From assembly GCA_024693365.1 (NCBI GenBank), contig JAILLF010000007.1, forward strand, positions 62,001 through 126,000: DNA of 64,000 bases, read 5' to 3'. The position numbers and the translations under genes were made by a program. Below the pieces are notes generated by a model. The model made no database searches, was not told the DNA's origin, and was given only the letters and a program-made list of their open reading frames with translations. Shown one piece after another: positions 8,003-16,612 of the stretch; position 1 is the first letter of the stretch, and every line of letters begins with the position of its first letter. Source of the stretch: Acetatifactor sp. (lineage in GTDB: Bacteria > Bacillota > Clostridia > Lachnospirales > Lachnospiraceae).

Positions 8003-9471
8003 TGAAAACTCGGAGAATGCCGGCATATCTCACGGTTTATCTCGCGCTGACGCTGGGAGTCATGACGACGTTGTGCCTCGCCTTGATCGAGGGAAGCAGG
8101 TACGGTGCCTTTCAATTGGAGTCCGTTTGCATTGCGGATGCCTGCATGGACAGCGTGATGGCGGAATATCACAGGGAATTGTTCCGACGGTATAACATGC
8201 TGGCCATAGACCTGTCTTATGGGACGGAGTACGCAAGCCGGACAAATTTGGAGGGCAGACTTGCGTGGTATCTGGATCTTAATTTGAAAAAACCTGCCAA
8301 TAACAAGTTGGAACAGTTTGCAAATGCAAGGTACAAGGATTTCCTGAGAATGCGCTTGGAAAATGCCAACGTCACGGAGTATTCCCTGATGACGGACTTT
8401 GACGGAGCCGTATTCCGCAGAAAGGCGGCAGAGGCCATTCGGGATGACCTTGGATTGGAGGCCATGCGGGAGGCAATCGAATGGATGAAGCTGGTGAGAA
8501 ATTATCATTTGGATTCCTGGGACGTCGAAGCACAAAAACGCACCGTGGACGAACAGATTGCCACTTATCAGGGGAAGGAAATAACGGGGAAGGACGGAGA
8601 AACCGTCGCGCTGGATTTTGAAAATCCCACCATGACCGTGGAGAATCAAAAGAAAATTGGGATTCTCTGGCAGGTCATGGGGGAAGCACCCATCTCAGGG
8701 AAGGTGGTGTTTAACTCAAAACTGGTGCGTCAAAGGCGAAAGAATGGCAACGTAAATCTTGGTAACCTTTCCCTGGAGGCGGAGGATGCGCTACAGGAAT
8801 TTGCAGAAGACATTCTTTTTGTGGAATATCTTCGTGCCTATCTTGGCTGTTATGATCACCCGAAGGAAGGCAGTGCATTGGATTATGAACTGGAGTACGT
8901 CATTGCAGGAAAATCCAGTGACGCAAGCAATTTAAGGGACACGCTGCTGCGTTTGCTTGCCTTGCGCGAAGCAGCTAATGCGACATATCTGTATTCAGAC
9001 GGGACAAAGCGGGAAGAAGCTGATCTGGTGGCCCTGGCATTGAGTACGCTTCTTGGGGTCCCGGAATTGCAAGGGCTGTTCCAGACGTCAATCCTCTTGG
9101 GGTGGGCATACGCGGAGAGCGTTCATGACCTTCGCGTACTGATGCGTGGCGGGAAGGTGCCGCTGATGAAGAGCGCCGGCACCTGGCATTACGGTCTTGA
9201 TTCCGTGTTACAGGGAATGTGGGACTTCCCGGGTGCGTCAGAAGAAAAGCCCGGTCTGTGCTATCAGGATTACCTAAGAATCCTGCTTCTCATGGGCGAC
9301 AAGCATGAGATGAGTTATCGCGCAATGGACGTGATGGAAGCGAACTTGCGGTTAACGGCGGGAAACAAAGCTTTTCGCATGGATGCCTGCTGCGTCGGGA
9401 TTAAGACCAGGATAGCATTGGAGAGTGCGTACGGATACAGCCAGGAGCTATGGGAAGAGAAAAAATATTAA
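7999..9471 (+). CDS. DUF5702-type Tad locus protein (pseudopilin-like surface protein)
   Basis: 490 residues. A hydrophobic segment near the N-terminus (AYLTVYLALTLGVMTTLCLA) is followed by LIEGSRYGAFQLESVCIADA, which resembles TadG-type proteins of Clostridia (DUF5702). The rest is a large, mostly helical, presumably extracellular domain. Function is not known in detail; the position between flp and the TadE-like genes suggests a minor pilin or assembly component. Its ATGATG start overlaps the flp stop, so it is probably translationally coupled to flp. Confidence 0.75.
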   Translation: MMKTRRMPAYLTVYLALTLGVMTTLCLALIEGSRYGAFQLESVCIADACMDSVMAEYHRELFRRYNMLAIDLSYGTEYASRTNLEGRLAWYLDLNLKKPANNKLEQFANARYKDFLRMRLENANVTEYSLMTDFDGAVFRRKAAEAIRDDLGLEAMREAIEWMKLVRNYHLDSWDVEAQKRTVDEQIATYQGKEITGKDGETVALDFENPTMTVENQKKIGILWQVMGEAPISGKVVFNSKLVRQRRKNGNVNLGNLSLEAEDALQEFAEDILFVEYLRAYLGCYDHPKEGSALDYELEYVIAGKSSDASNLRDTLLRLLALREAANATYLYSDGTKREEADLVALALSTLLGVPELQGLFQTSILLGWAYAESVHDLRVLMRGGKVPLMKSAGTWHYGLDSVLQGMWDFPGASEEKPGLCYQDYLRILLLMGDKHEMSYRAMDVMEANLRLTAGNKAFRMDACCVGIKTRIALESAYGYSQELWEEKKY

Positions 9472-9491
9472 AGGAAAGGAGGAGCGCGGCG

Positions 9492-10496
9492 ATGTCCTCT
9501 CCGTGGAAAAAACATCCCATACAAAATAATAGAAAAGGAAAAAATAAACAAGCACCTTCTTTGAATCTTACAAACAACCCTGTCAGACTCGTTCTGAGTC
9601 TGTTTTCCCATCAAGATCTAATTTGCCATAAAGTATCTCCTTCCGCGGAGGGGACGTCGCCGCGCTCTTTCTTTTCAAAATTTTGGAAGGCATCCATGAC
9701 TGTGGAAGCTTCGTTGGTACTGCCCTTATTTCTTCTTTTTTTCCTGACGCTGGGAAGTAGCATGGAAATCCTGCGGTTCCAAGGCAAGATGGCAATGGCC
9801 CTCTGGAACGTTGGCAGGGAAACGTGTCTCTACGGAACAGCGCTGGAGGAGTTCCGGGGTGTCGGAGGAGCAAAGGAAAAGCAGGAAGCGTCAGGAATTT
9901 GGGAGACCGTGGGCAATCTGGCATTTTCGCAGGCTTACGTGAGGGGAAAGGTAGAGGAATTCCTGGGAAAAGAGTATTTGCGGGAAGCGCCAGTCGCAAA
10001 CGGAGCGGCTGGTTTACGCTATTGGGGTGGCTCCATATTAAATCAGGATGATCTGGTGGAGATTGTTGTAAGCTACCAGGCAGAGCCCAAGTGGATCGTT
10101 CAGGGATTTCAAAGCTTTTGGATGGAGAAGCATTTTTACGGACGCTTATGGACGGGTTTCGAAATCAAGGAAGCGGACAATGCCCTATTCTATCTTGCAG
10201 AAAACGCGGAAGTTTATCACCGGAGCGCGGAGTGTAGTCATATTAAGCTGAATCCGGAGGAGATTTGGACGGTTGCCTTGGCGAATGCGAGAAACGCTGA
10301 CGGAAGCCGCTATCGGGCGTGCAGCGTATGCGCCAGGGGAACCATGCCTGAGAGGATTTGGATATCTCCGGAAGGAGACTGTTATCATTACGTAAGGGAT
10401 TGTCCCGGATTGAAACGAACGATCCGTGCGGTTACCTGGGAGGTCGCAAAGAATTACAGGCCATGTTCAAGATGTGGGGAGAAAAAGGGAAAATGA
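9492..10496 (+). CDS. TadE-like pseudopilin with C-terminal paired Cys motifs
   Basis: 334 residues. The start ATG follows GGAGGA by 8 bases. An unusually long basic leader (about 68 residues) ends in KA, followed by SMTVEASLVLPLFLLFFL, so predicted cleavage after Ala would leave Glu at +5, as in TadE/TadG pseudopilins. After the beta-rich middle, the last 90 residues hold two repeats of a Cys pattern: AECSHIKL with RACSVC, then RDCPGLKR with RPCSRC. These resemble small zinc-binding modules found at the end of some secreted proteins. The stop overlaps the start of the second prepilin peptidase (ATGA). Confidence 0.78.
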   Translation: MSSPWKKHPIQNNRKGKNKQAPSLNLTNNPVRLVLSLFSHQDLICHKVSPSAEGTSPRSFFSKFWKASMTVEASLVLPLFLLFFLTLGSSMEILRFQGKMAMALWNVGRETCLYGTALEEFRGVGGAKEKQEASGIWETVGNLAFSQAYVRGKVEEFLGKEYLREAPVANGAAGLRYWGGSILNQDDLVEIVVSYQAEPKWIVQGFQSFWMEKHFYGRLWTGFEIKEADNALFYLAENAEVYHRSAECSHIKLNPEEIWTVALANARNADGSRYRACSVCARGTMPERIWISPEGDCYHYVRDCPGLKRTIRAVTWEVAKNYRPCSRCGEKKGK

Positions 10497-10927
10497 TAAT
10501 TGCGTTGGGAACCATGATCTATCTTGGCATACTGGCCGTGATGGATGCAAGGAAAAGAGAGTTGCCCACGTGGCTGCTCCTTGGTGGCAGTGTTGCGGCT
10601 ATTTTGGCAGCCATATGGTTTTTGGTAAACGAAGGCGTGACTTGGGAGGGTTTGATGCTGGGTGCCGTCCCGGGCGGAATCCTTCTGGCACTGGCAGGCA
10701 TTGGCGGTGGAGCGGGAGCCGGCGACGGGATCGTGTTACTGCAAGTGAACCTGCTGTTGTTGCTGGACAAGGTTGTGATTGCGTTCGCGCTTAGTTTAAT
10801 GCTAATGGGAATCTTTGCTGCCAGTTTACTGTTGCTGAAAAAAGGAGCTAAGGATACAAGGCTTCCATACGTGCCATTTCTCTGGCTGGGATGCCTTGGA
10901 GCTCTTTGTATCTGCGGAATAACTTAG
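10493..10927 (+). CDS. A24 family prepilin peptidase, copy 2
   Basis: 144 residues with about four to five hydrophobic segments. The catalytic aspartates are D18 in LAVMDARKRELPTW and D78 in GGGAGAGDGIVLL (GxGD). It is shorter than copy 1 at 3481 and diverges from it, with a Gly-rich stretch before the GxGD motif. Start ATG 10493 overlaps the previous stop (ATGA), so translation is probably coupled to the TadE-like gene. It probably processes Flp or one of the two TadE-like substrates; which one cannot be read from sequence. Confidence 0.85.
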   Translation: MIIALGTMIYLGILAVMDARKRELPTWLLLGGSVAAILAAIWFLVNEGVTWEGLMLGAVPGGILLALAGIGGGAGAGDGIVLLQVNLLLLLDKVVIAFALSLMLMGIFAASLLLLKKGAKDTRLPYVPFLWLGCLGALCICGIT

Positions 10928-10940
10928 AGAGGTGAAACAA

Positions 10941-11420
10941 ATGAAGGAAAACGACAAAGAAAACACGCATGATGGCTCGCGGTACGGAGATAAATGCGGA
11001 AATGGCGTAAAGGCATATTTTACCGTGGAGGCGTCGCTGGTGATGCCCGTAGTGATCGGAAGCATTATTTTTGTCATGGGATTTTTGCTGTTTTGGTATA
11101 ACAGGTCTCTGATGGAGCAGGATCTAAGCATGCTTACGGTAAAAGGCTCCCAGGTAAACATTGATGATCCGGAGCGGTTTTTGGGTGAGCTGAGAGATTG
11201 GCAGCGTGATAACTTTTCTGAGAAATACTATGGTTGGATGAGAGAAGGAATCACATATTCCAGGGAACGAAACATGATTAAATTAAGTGAAAAAGGAAGA
11301 ATGATCCTTGGAGACCGGATCTGGAAGGCGGAAGTGACGGGTTCGGCTTTGCGAATGAACGCAACCTCTTTTTTGAGAACGTGCAGAAGAACAAGCATAG
11401 CGTTGGAGGATAAGAAATGA
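10941..11420 (+). CDS. TadE-like pseudopilin 2
   Basis: 159 residues. A hydrophilic leader of about 26 residues ends in VKA, followed by YFTVEASLVMPVVIGSIIFV, so cleavage after Ala would place Glu at +5 as in TadE. The stretch TVEASLV is shared with the other TadE-like protein at 9492. The rest is a small, presumably extracytoplasmic domain. ATG 10941 follows AGAGGTG; an in-frame GTG lies at 10932. The end overlaps the FHA gene start (ATGA). Confidence 0.8.
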   Translation: MKENDKENTHDGSRYGDKCGNGVKAYFTVEASLVMPVVIGSIIFVMGFLLFWYNRSLMEQDLSMLTVKGSQVNIDDPERFLGELRDWQRDNFSEKYYGWMREGITYSRERNMIKLSEKGRMILGDRIWKAEVTGSALRMNATSFLRTCRRTSIALEDKK

Positions 11421-12571
11421 AGGCAGAGTATGTCAGAAATTTGCACAGTAATTACGTAAGGTTGTTGTTGGAGGGAAAACCAGAGGAAAAGAAGTATCAG
11501 TATTGCATACTGAGCAGGGGCGGAATCAAAGGGCTGCTTCCCTGTAGTCTGCGCTATATGGATGGAGGGGCTTATCTTTATTATGACATCACGTCGAAAC
11601 AAAATCTTGTGCAGTTCTATCAAAAGGGAAGCATTTCAAGGGAGTGGCTGTTGGATTTTATGAGCAGCTTTAGGAGATTGCAAAGGGAATTGGAACGCTT
11701 TTTATTGCGGGAAGAGAACGTTATCTGGGACCCGAGGCACGTGTTTCAGGATCTGGAAAACCCAGAGTTCTCCTTTATGTACGTGCCCTATTGTGAAGAA
11801 GAGAGCTCATTTTTAAGATTCCTTTCCTTCTTGGTGGAAAAGGTTAATTACGATGATCAGGAATTGGTAGAATGCGTTTATAAGATGTATGAACAGTATG
11901 AAAAGAATGGGGAAACTTATCTTCAGGAACAGATATTTAAGGACGCAAAGGCCTTGGAGAAAAAGCGGGAAGAGAAAATACGGGAAGAGAAAAAGCGGGA
12001 AGAAAAAGAGGAAGGAGAACCGATTCAGATCCGCAAGACGGAACCAGTCGACACATGGAACGTATCGGCTCCCGCTGACGTACAGGATTCCGGAACTCCC
12101 AAAAAGCTATTTGGATTCTTTGAAAATATGAAAGGGAAAAAGACAAAGGAGAAGGAGCGGCGGGAGGAGTATCAAGAGAGCATGCAACAGTTGATCAGCG
12201 GATATGCCGTTGCAGAAGAAACGGAGTATGAGGAGGGATACGGCAGAACGACGTTTTTATTGCAGAAGCCAGAGAAAAAAGAACAGACGCACCGGCTTTA
12301 TTTTGTGGATGGAAGAAAGGCGTCGGAGCTATCGACAACGAATCTGCTGATTGGTAAGTATAAAGAAAAGGTTGACCTGTATTTGGCGGATGATTCCGTA
12401 TCGCGCATGCATGCCCGTATCCTGCGCGATCAGGAGGATTATTATTTGGAGGACGAGAATTCCACCAACGGAACGTTTTGCAACAAAACCCGGCTTCAAC
12501 CATATGAGAGAAAAAAGCTTGAACCTGGCGACGAGCTTTGCATTGGAAACGTAGTTTTGTTATTTCGATGA
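11417..12571 (+). CDS. DUF6382 and FHA domain protein, last gene of Tad operon
   Basis: 384 residues, cytoplasmic. The N-terminal about 170 residues match the DUF6382 type found in Clostridia pilus loci (NYVRLLLEG, YLYYDITSKQNL). A Lys/Glu-rich coiled linker follows (about 175-215). The C-terminal FHA domain has LIGKYKEKVDLYL, then DDSVSRMHARI, then ENSTNGTFCN, the residues that read phosphothreonine. It probably links the pilus machine to a Ser/Thr kinase signal; no kinase lies in this window. The start ATG overlaps the previous stop and follows GGAGGAT. Confidence 0.85.
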   Translation: MKAEYVRNLHSNYVRLLLEGKPEEKKYQYCILSRGGIKGLLPCSLRYMDGGAYLYYDITSKQNLVQFYQKGSISREWLLDFMSSFRRLQRELERFLLREENVIWDPRHVFQDLENPEFSFMYVPYCEEESSFLRFLSFLVEKVNYDDQELVECVYKMYEQYEKNGETYLQEQIFKDAKALEKKREEKIREEKKREEKEEGEPIQIRKTEPVDTWNVSAPADVQDSGTPKKLFGFFENMKGKKTKEKERREEYQESMQQLISGYAVAEETEYEEGYGRTTFLLQKPEKKEQTHRLYFVDGRKASELSTTNLLIGKYKEKVDLYLADDSVSRMHARILRDQEDYYLEDENSTNGTFCNKTRLQPYERKKLEPGDELCIGNVVLLFR

Positions 12572-12639
12572 CCAGACTCCAATTCATCAGGCAGACAGAC
12601 TCGAATGAAAAATTTTTTCAATAAAAAATTGGGTTTTTC

Positions 12640-12668
12640 TTTACGTTAAGAATGCAATCCGATATAAT
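12640..12668 (+). promoter_or_regulatory. SigmaA-type promoter for the FakA-C-like gene
   Basis: TTTACG, 17-base spacer, perfect TATAAT, about 57 bases before the start at 12725. Confidence 0.65.
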
Positions 12669-12724
12669 TTGTTTTGCGGGAATTAGCAAAAACGAAGGAT
12701 TGCAAAAAGGAGGAAGAAAATCTA

Positions 12725-12976
12725 ATGCTGGAATTTCGTTATGATACGCAGCTTTTGATCGAGGGAACCGGATTGGACGAGGATGAGATCACGGATTATA
12801 TCACGGAGCATTTACAGGGAGATTGCCTTTTGGCGGTTGGTGACGATGAACTGATCAAAGTGCATTTCCATACCAATGAGCCCTGGAAGCTTTTGGAATA
12901 TGCCAGGAGTCTTGGCGAAATCTATGACATTGTCGTGGAAGACATGGATCGTCAGGCAAGAGGACTTCACGGTTAA
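12725..12976 (+). CDS. Stand-alone FakA/YloV C-terminal-like domain protein
   Basis: 83 residues. FRYDTQLLIEG, then GDCLLAVGDDELIKVHFHTN, then YDIVVEDMDRQ match the pattern of the C-terminal domain of FakA/YloV (the fatty acid kinase with a DhaL domain). The kinase domain itself is absent. Such short proteins are often labelled kinase-like, but this piece alone should not be an enzyme; lipid-carrier or FakB interaction is a guess. Start ATG 12725 lies 10 bases after AAAGGAGGA. It has its own promoter and a shared terminator. Confidence 0.65.
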   Translation: MLEFRYDTQLLIEGTGLDEDEITDYITEHLQGDCLLAVGDDELIKVHFHTNEPWKLLEYARSLGEIYDIVVEDMDRQARGLHG

Positions 12977-12978
12977 GA

Positions 12979-13010
12979 AAAAAGGACTGGCAAAATTGCC
13001 AGTCCTTTTT
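12979..13010. terminator. Bidirectional intrinsic terminator
   Basis: A perfect stem AAAAAGGACTGGCAA pairs with TTGCCAGTCCTTTTT, with an A run on one side and a T run on the other. It can serve both the + strand gene ending at 12976 and the convergent esterase gene ending at 13012. Confidence 0.88.
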
Positions 13011-13011
13011 A

Positions 13012-14079
13012 TTACCATTTCATGATTTCACGCATCCCAGAGATTAATACGTTCGCCGCCTTTTCGTGGGCGGACTCCAGAGGATGATAGTCAGAGACGT
13101 AACCTACGGAGGCGTCCTGCTCGGGAAGGCGGAGCGTTGCGATCCGCTGATCGCCCGTCTCCTCGGAATAGGCTTTAACAGCTTTGCAGATCCAAGGGTA
13201 AAGTCTGGCGCCCATGAGCCCAAGAACACAGATGAGCATGGCGTCGGGATTGTGTTTACGGACTACCTTTAAGAACGCGGCGTAGCGGTCGGCATATTCC
13301 TGCTGGCGATCCGTAAAATCTTGACAATAGCTGTCGTCATTTGTGCCAAGATTAATTACGACTGCATCTGGACGATATTGTGAAAAGTCCCAGGATACGT
13401 CGGAAGGGGCCGGTTGTCCTGCCATGACGTCATAGGTAAAGCCCATGGATTCATAGTAATCAGGAATTCTCTGATTCGTCATCTTTATGGCCGGATCGCC
13501 CGTGTAACCGGAAATGATTCCATAGCCGCTGATGGAGAACATGGAATAATCAGCATTTAGCGCGCGGGCCGTCTTATAGGCATATGCCTTGGTTACGTCC
13601 TCCGTCGCCGTCTGAAAAGGAATCAAGGGATCTTCAGTATCGATTCCGTACCCACACGTGATGGAATCGCCGATAAACTCAATTTTCCTGTCTTTTGCGG
13701 GCGTGGCCCTTACGGTTTCGCCATCTGTGATTTCCAGGGGAGCGATTCCCACCAGGGACATGGCGCATTCGGAGAGCTTGATCACGCGGATAACGGATTT
13801 TTTTCTTTCAGCACTTTCTGCAACGCGGAGTTTGGTTTCCTTTGCGGAGAGCTGCAGGTCAAAGGAACGGACTTCGTCCACGTACACGGCAATGCGGGCA
13901 TAGTTTTGTTCATTACCCGGAAGCTCTGCGGCGCTTCCGCCGAGAAGCGTTAACGTAAGGCCGTTTCCCTCGTACTCAAATTCTACGCCGGAGCCGGAAA
14001 GATAAAGGTAAAGCCGGTCCTTTGACAAATGTGTGCGGCCTAAATATTTTACGTTTGTTGCATTCCATTCGACTTTCAT
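13012..14079 (-). CDS. SGNH/GDSL hydrolase, carbohydrate esterase family 2-like
   Basis: 355 residues. The N-terminal about 125 residues form a beta-sandwich-like domain (LYLYLSGSGVEFEYEG, LTLTLLGGSAAELPG) and the C-terminal part is an SGNH hydrolase with IEFIGDSITCGYG (nucleophile Ser), INLGTNDDSY, and SDYHP carrying the catalytic His. This two-domain plan is that of CE2 acetyl esterases, which remove acetyl groups from plant polysaccharides. No signal peptide is visible, so it may act inside the cell on imported oligosaccharides. Start ATG 14079 follows GAGGAAA; an upstream ATG at 14103 is less likely. Confidence 0.85.
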   Translation of the reverse strand: MKVEWNATNVKYLGRTHLSKDRLYLYLSGSGVEFEYEGNGLTLTLLGGSAAELPGNEQNYARIAVYVDEVRSFDLQLSAKETKLRVAESAERKKSVIRVIKLSECAMSLVGIAPLEITDGETVRATPAKDRKIEFIGDSITCGYGIDTEDPLIPFQTATEDVTKAYAYKTARALNADYSMFSISGYGIISGYTGDPAIKMTNQRIPDYYESMGFTYDVMAGQPAPSDVSWDFSQYRPDAVVINLGTNDDSYCQDFTDRQQEYADRYAAFLKVVRKHNPDAMLICVLGLMGARLYPWICKAVKAYSEETGDQRIATLRLPEQDASVGYVSDYHPLESAHEKAANVLISGMREIMKW

Positions 14080-14127
14080 AAATGATTTCCTCATGCGTGG
14101 CATTTTTGTTTTATGGCCAGTGCAATT

Positions 14128-14156
14128 ATTTTATCATTTGTCCGGAGGGGAGTCAA
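14128..14156 (-). promoter_or_regulatory. SigmaA-type promoter for the CE2-like esterase
   Basis: On the minus strand TTGACT, 17-base spacer, TAAAAT, about 50 bases before ATG 14079. Confidence 0.7.
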
Positions 14157-14233
14157 CGTAATGCGCCATATTCCATGGTTTTATATTTTTTTTAAGAGTT
14201 TATATATTTTTAAGTCGCTTTTCCATTAATTTA

Positions 14234-14242
14234 TGTTATAAT
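14234..14242 (+). promoter_or_regulatory. Possible extended -10 promoter for the two-component pair
   Basis: TGTTATAAT (TG-n-TATAAT) about 95 bases before the kinase start. There is no good -35 box at the right distance. Confidence 0.4.
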
Positions 14243-14336
14243 CTACAGAGGGAGGATGATGCCTTCCGTTTCAGTGGGAGATTATGCTCTCATCTGCGGA
14301 AATGCACGCAAGGAAAGGAGAGGCGGGTTAAGAGGC

Positions 14337-15800
14337 ATGAAATTTAAGACGAGAATACGCGTCACTTTTGTCAGCATCATTTTGGTCCCGCTCATTATGA
14401 CAATTGTGGCCTACTTGGCAATTGCGTTATATTTGGTGAATGCTCGGTCAAATGGCTCTAAAGAAATGGATAATATCCAGATGAATGAGAACTTCGAGTA
14501 TTTTATCGGCAAAATTGATTCTACGTACGACGAGTTTTCCAAATTGGCCGAGGAGAATCCGGATGCGCTTGGAGATTTGGATTACATGCAAAAAAGAAAT
14601 GACGACCTGGTGAAGCAGTCAGCCTATTTGATGGTAAGAAAAGGGACGGAGTTGTTCTACGCAGGTAATCCCCAGGCTGAAAAGCTATTACCGAGATTGC
14701 CGAAGTATCAAAACCTGCGCATGGATGAACACAGTGGTTTTTATTTTCTCGATCTGGACCGTTACGTAAAGCAGATGGATTTCACGTTCCCGGACGGCGA
14801 ACAGGGAAGCGTGTTCATCGTGGCAACGATGCATACTCTGGTTTCCAAGCAGTTTCTGGCGTACATGTTCATTGCCATCGGAATGAATCTGATCGTTACT
14901 AGCCTGATGCTAACCCACTGGATGCAAAAAGGCGTGTTCAATCCCGTGGCGAAGCTAAACATTGCAATGCAAAGAATCAAAGAGGGAAGCTTTGATTATG
15001 CTTTGGAGACTACTGAGGCAGGAGAGATTGGAGATCTTTACCGCAATTATGAAGACATGAGACTCAGGCTGAAGGAATTGGCCCAGGAAAAAGAGAACAA
15101 TGAAAAACAAAACCGTGAACTGATCAGTAATATTTCCCATGACCTCAAAACACCCATCACTTCCATCAAAGGATACGTGGAGGGTATCATGGACGGCGTG
15201 GCGGATTCTCCGGAAAAGATGAATAAGTACATTCGCACCATTTATAATAAAGCGAATGACATGGACAGGCTGATTAATGAGCTTACGACCTATTCCAATA
15301 TTGACAACCATCGCATCCAGTATAATTTCCAACGGATTAACGTCACGGATTATTTTGGGGATTGCGTGGAAGAGGTTGGCCTTGATCTGGATTCCAGGAA
15401 CATCAAACTGAATTATTCGAATCTGACGGATCCTTCTACCGTCGTGATTGCCGACGCAGAGCAAATGAAAAAGGTAATCAACAATATCATTGGAAACAGC
15501 GTGAAGTACATGGACAAGTCGGACGGATGCATAGACATCCGGATCCTGGACCAGGAGGATTCCATCCAGGTGGAGATTGAGGATAATGGAAAGGGAATCG
15601 CACCCAAGGATCTCGCGAAGATTTTTGAGAGATTTTACAGGACGGATGCTTCCAGGAATTCCGCGCAAGGCGGCAGTGGCATCGGACTTTCCATCGTGAA
15701 GAAGATCATAGAGGATCACGGCGGTTACATATGGGCTACCTCAGAAGAAGGAAAAGGAACCTGCATGCATTTTGTGCTTAGAAAGTATATTGAATTGTAA
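14337..15800 (+). CDS. Sensor histidine kinase
   Basis: 487 residues. TM1 (about residues 8-32), an extracellular sensor region of about 140 residues, TM2 (YMFIAIGMNLIVTSLML), a HAMP linker, HisKA with phospho-acceptor His268 in NISHDLKTPITS, and the ATP-binding domain with an N box (NNIIGNSVKY), DNGKGI and GGSGIGLSI. It phosphorylates the response regulator encoded 12 bases downstream. I place the start at ATG 14337 (MKFKTRIRV, just before TM1); the upstream in-frame ATG at 14256 would add a 27-residue tail of no clear role. The signal sensed cannot be read from sequence. Confidence 0.95.
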   Translation: MKFKTRIRVTFVSIILVPLIMTIVAYLAIALYLVNARSNGSKEMDNIQMNENFEYFIGKIDSTYDEFSKLAEENPDALGDLDYMQKRNDDLVKQSAYLMVRKGTELFYAGNPQAEKLLPRLPKYQNLRMDEHSGFYFLDLDRYVKQMDFTFPDGEQGSVFIVATMHTLVSKQFLAYMFIAIGMNLIVTSLMLTHWMQKGVFNPVAKLNIAMQRIKEGSFDYALETTEAGEIGDLYRNYEDMRLRLKELAQEKENNEKQNRELISNISHDLKTPITSIKGYVEGIMDGVADSPEKMNKYIRTIYNKANDMDRLINELTTYSNIDNHRIQYNFQRINVTDYFGDCVEEVGLDLDSRNIKLNYSNLTDPSTVVIADAEQMKKVINNIIGNSVKYMDKSDGCIDIRILDQEDSIQVEIEDNGKGIAPKDLAKIFERFYRTDASRNSAQGGSGIGLSIVKKIIEDHGGYIWATSEEGKGTCMHFVLRKYIEL

Positions 15801-15812
15801 ATGGAGGAGAAC

Positions 15813-16505
15813 ATGAACAGAATTTTGATCGTGGAAGATGAGGAGGCAATTGCCGAGCTTGAAAAGGATTACCTGGAGCTTTCAGAATTTCAGGTGGATA
15901 TCTGCAATACCGGAGATCAAGGGCTTAAGGCAGCATTGGAGCAGGATTACAACTTAGTCGTGCTTGACTTGATGATGCCCGGCATGGACGGATTTGAGGT
16001 CTGCAAGAGAATTCGCAAGGAAAAGGACATTCCCATCATTATGGTGTCTGCAAGAAAGGATGACATTGATAAGATCCGCGGGCTGGGCCTTGGAGCGGAT
16101 GACTATATAACGAAACCTTTTAGCCCAAGTGAGCTGGTTGCGCGCGTAAAGGCTCATTTGGCGCGATATGACAGATTGGTTGGAACGATTCAAAAGCAGC
16201 AGAACGACGTTGTGGAGATCAAGGGCATTCGCATTGATAAGACGGCCAGACGCGTATACGTGGACGGGGAAGAGAAGATCTTCACGACGAAGGAGTTCGA
16301 CCTTCTGACTTTCCTTGTGGAGAATCCGAATCACGTGTTCACGAAGGAAGAACTGTTTCAGGAAATCTGGGGCATGGGTCCCGTGGGCGACATTGCGACC
16401 GTAACCGTGCACATTAAGAAGATCCGTGAGAAGATAGAAAAGGATTCCGCAAAACCCCAGTATATAGAGACCATTTGGGGCGTGGGCTACCGTTTCAAGA
16501 TCTAA
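15813..16505 (+). CDS. OmpR/PhoB-family response regulator
   Basis: 230 residues. The receiver domain has the acidic pair in LIVEDEEA, phospho-acceptor D52 in VVLDLMMPGMDG, Ser/Thr in IIMVSARKD and Lys in DYITKPFSP. The C-terminal winged helix (FTTKEFDLLTFLVENP, VTVHIKKIREKIE, WGVGYRFKI) binds DNA. It pairs with the upstream kinase. Start ATG 15813 follows GGAGG by 5 bases; an ATG at 15801 overlaps that site and is less likely. Confidence 0.96.
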   Translation: MNRILIVEDEEAIAELEKDYLELSEFQVDICNTGDQGLKAALEQDYNLVVLDLMMPGMDGFEVCKRIRKEKDIPIIMVSARKDDIDKIRGLGLGADDYITKPFSPSELVARVKAHLARYDRLVGTIQKQQNDVVEIKGIRIDKTARRVYVDGEEKIFTTKEFDLLTFLVENPNHVFTKEELFQEIWGMGPVGDIATVTVHIKKIREKIEKDSAKPQYIETIWGVGYRFKI

Positions 16506-16509
16506 GGGA

Positions 16510-16538
16510 TTGACTTCTGGCGAGGCAGCGTATAGAAT
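16510..16538 (+). promoter_or_regulatory. SigmaA-type promoter for the ACT gene
   Basis: TTGACT, 17-base spacer, TAGAAT, directly after the response regulator stop and about 75 bases before ATG 16613. Confidence 0.6.
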
Positions 16539-16612
16539 AATAAGGCAAAATTCTTGTTCGCAGGGAAGATTTTACGGATTGGATCATTACGTAAGGGAAG
16601 GAATGAATTTAC

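Noticed and set aside
7813..8649. Long minus-strand open frame (278 codons) over flp and DUF5702
   Set aside because: It lies opposite two well-supported pilus genes and looks like no protein family; a codon-bias shadow.
14337..16505. Two-component system as regulator of the Tad or ABC-F genes
   Set aside because: Nothing in sequence links it to either; it has its own promoter region and no shared operator is visible.
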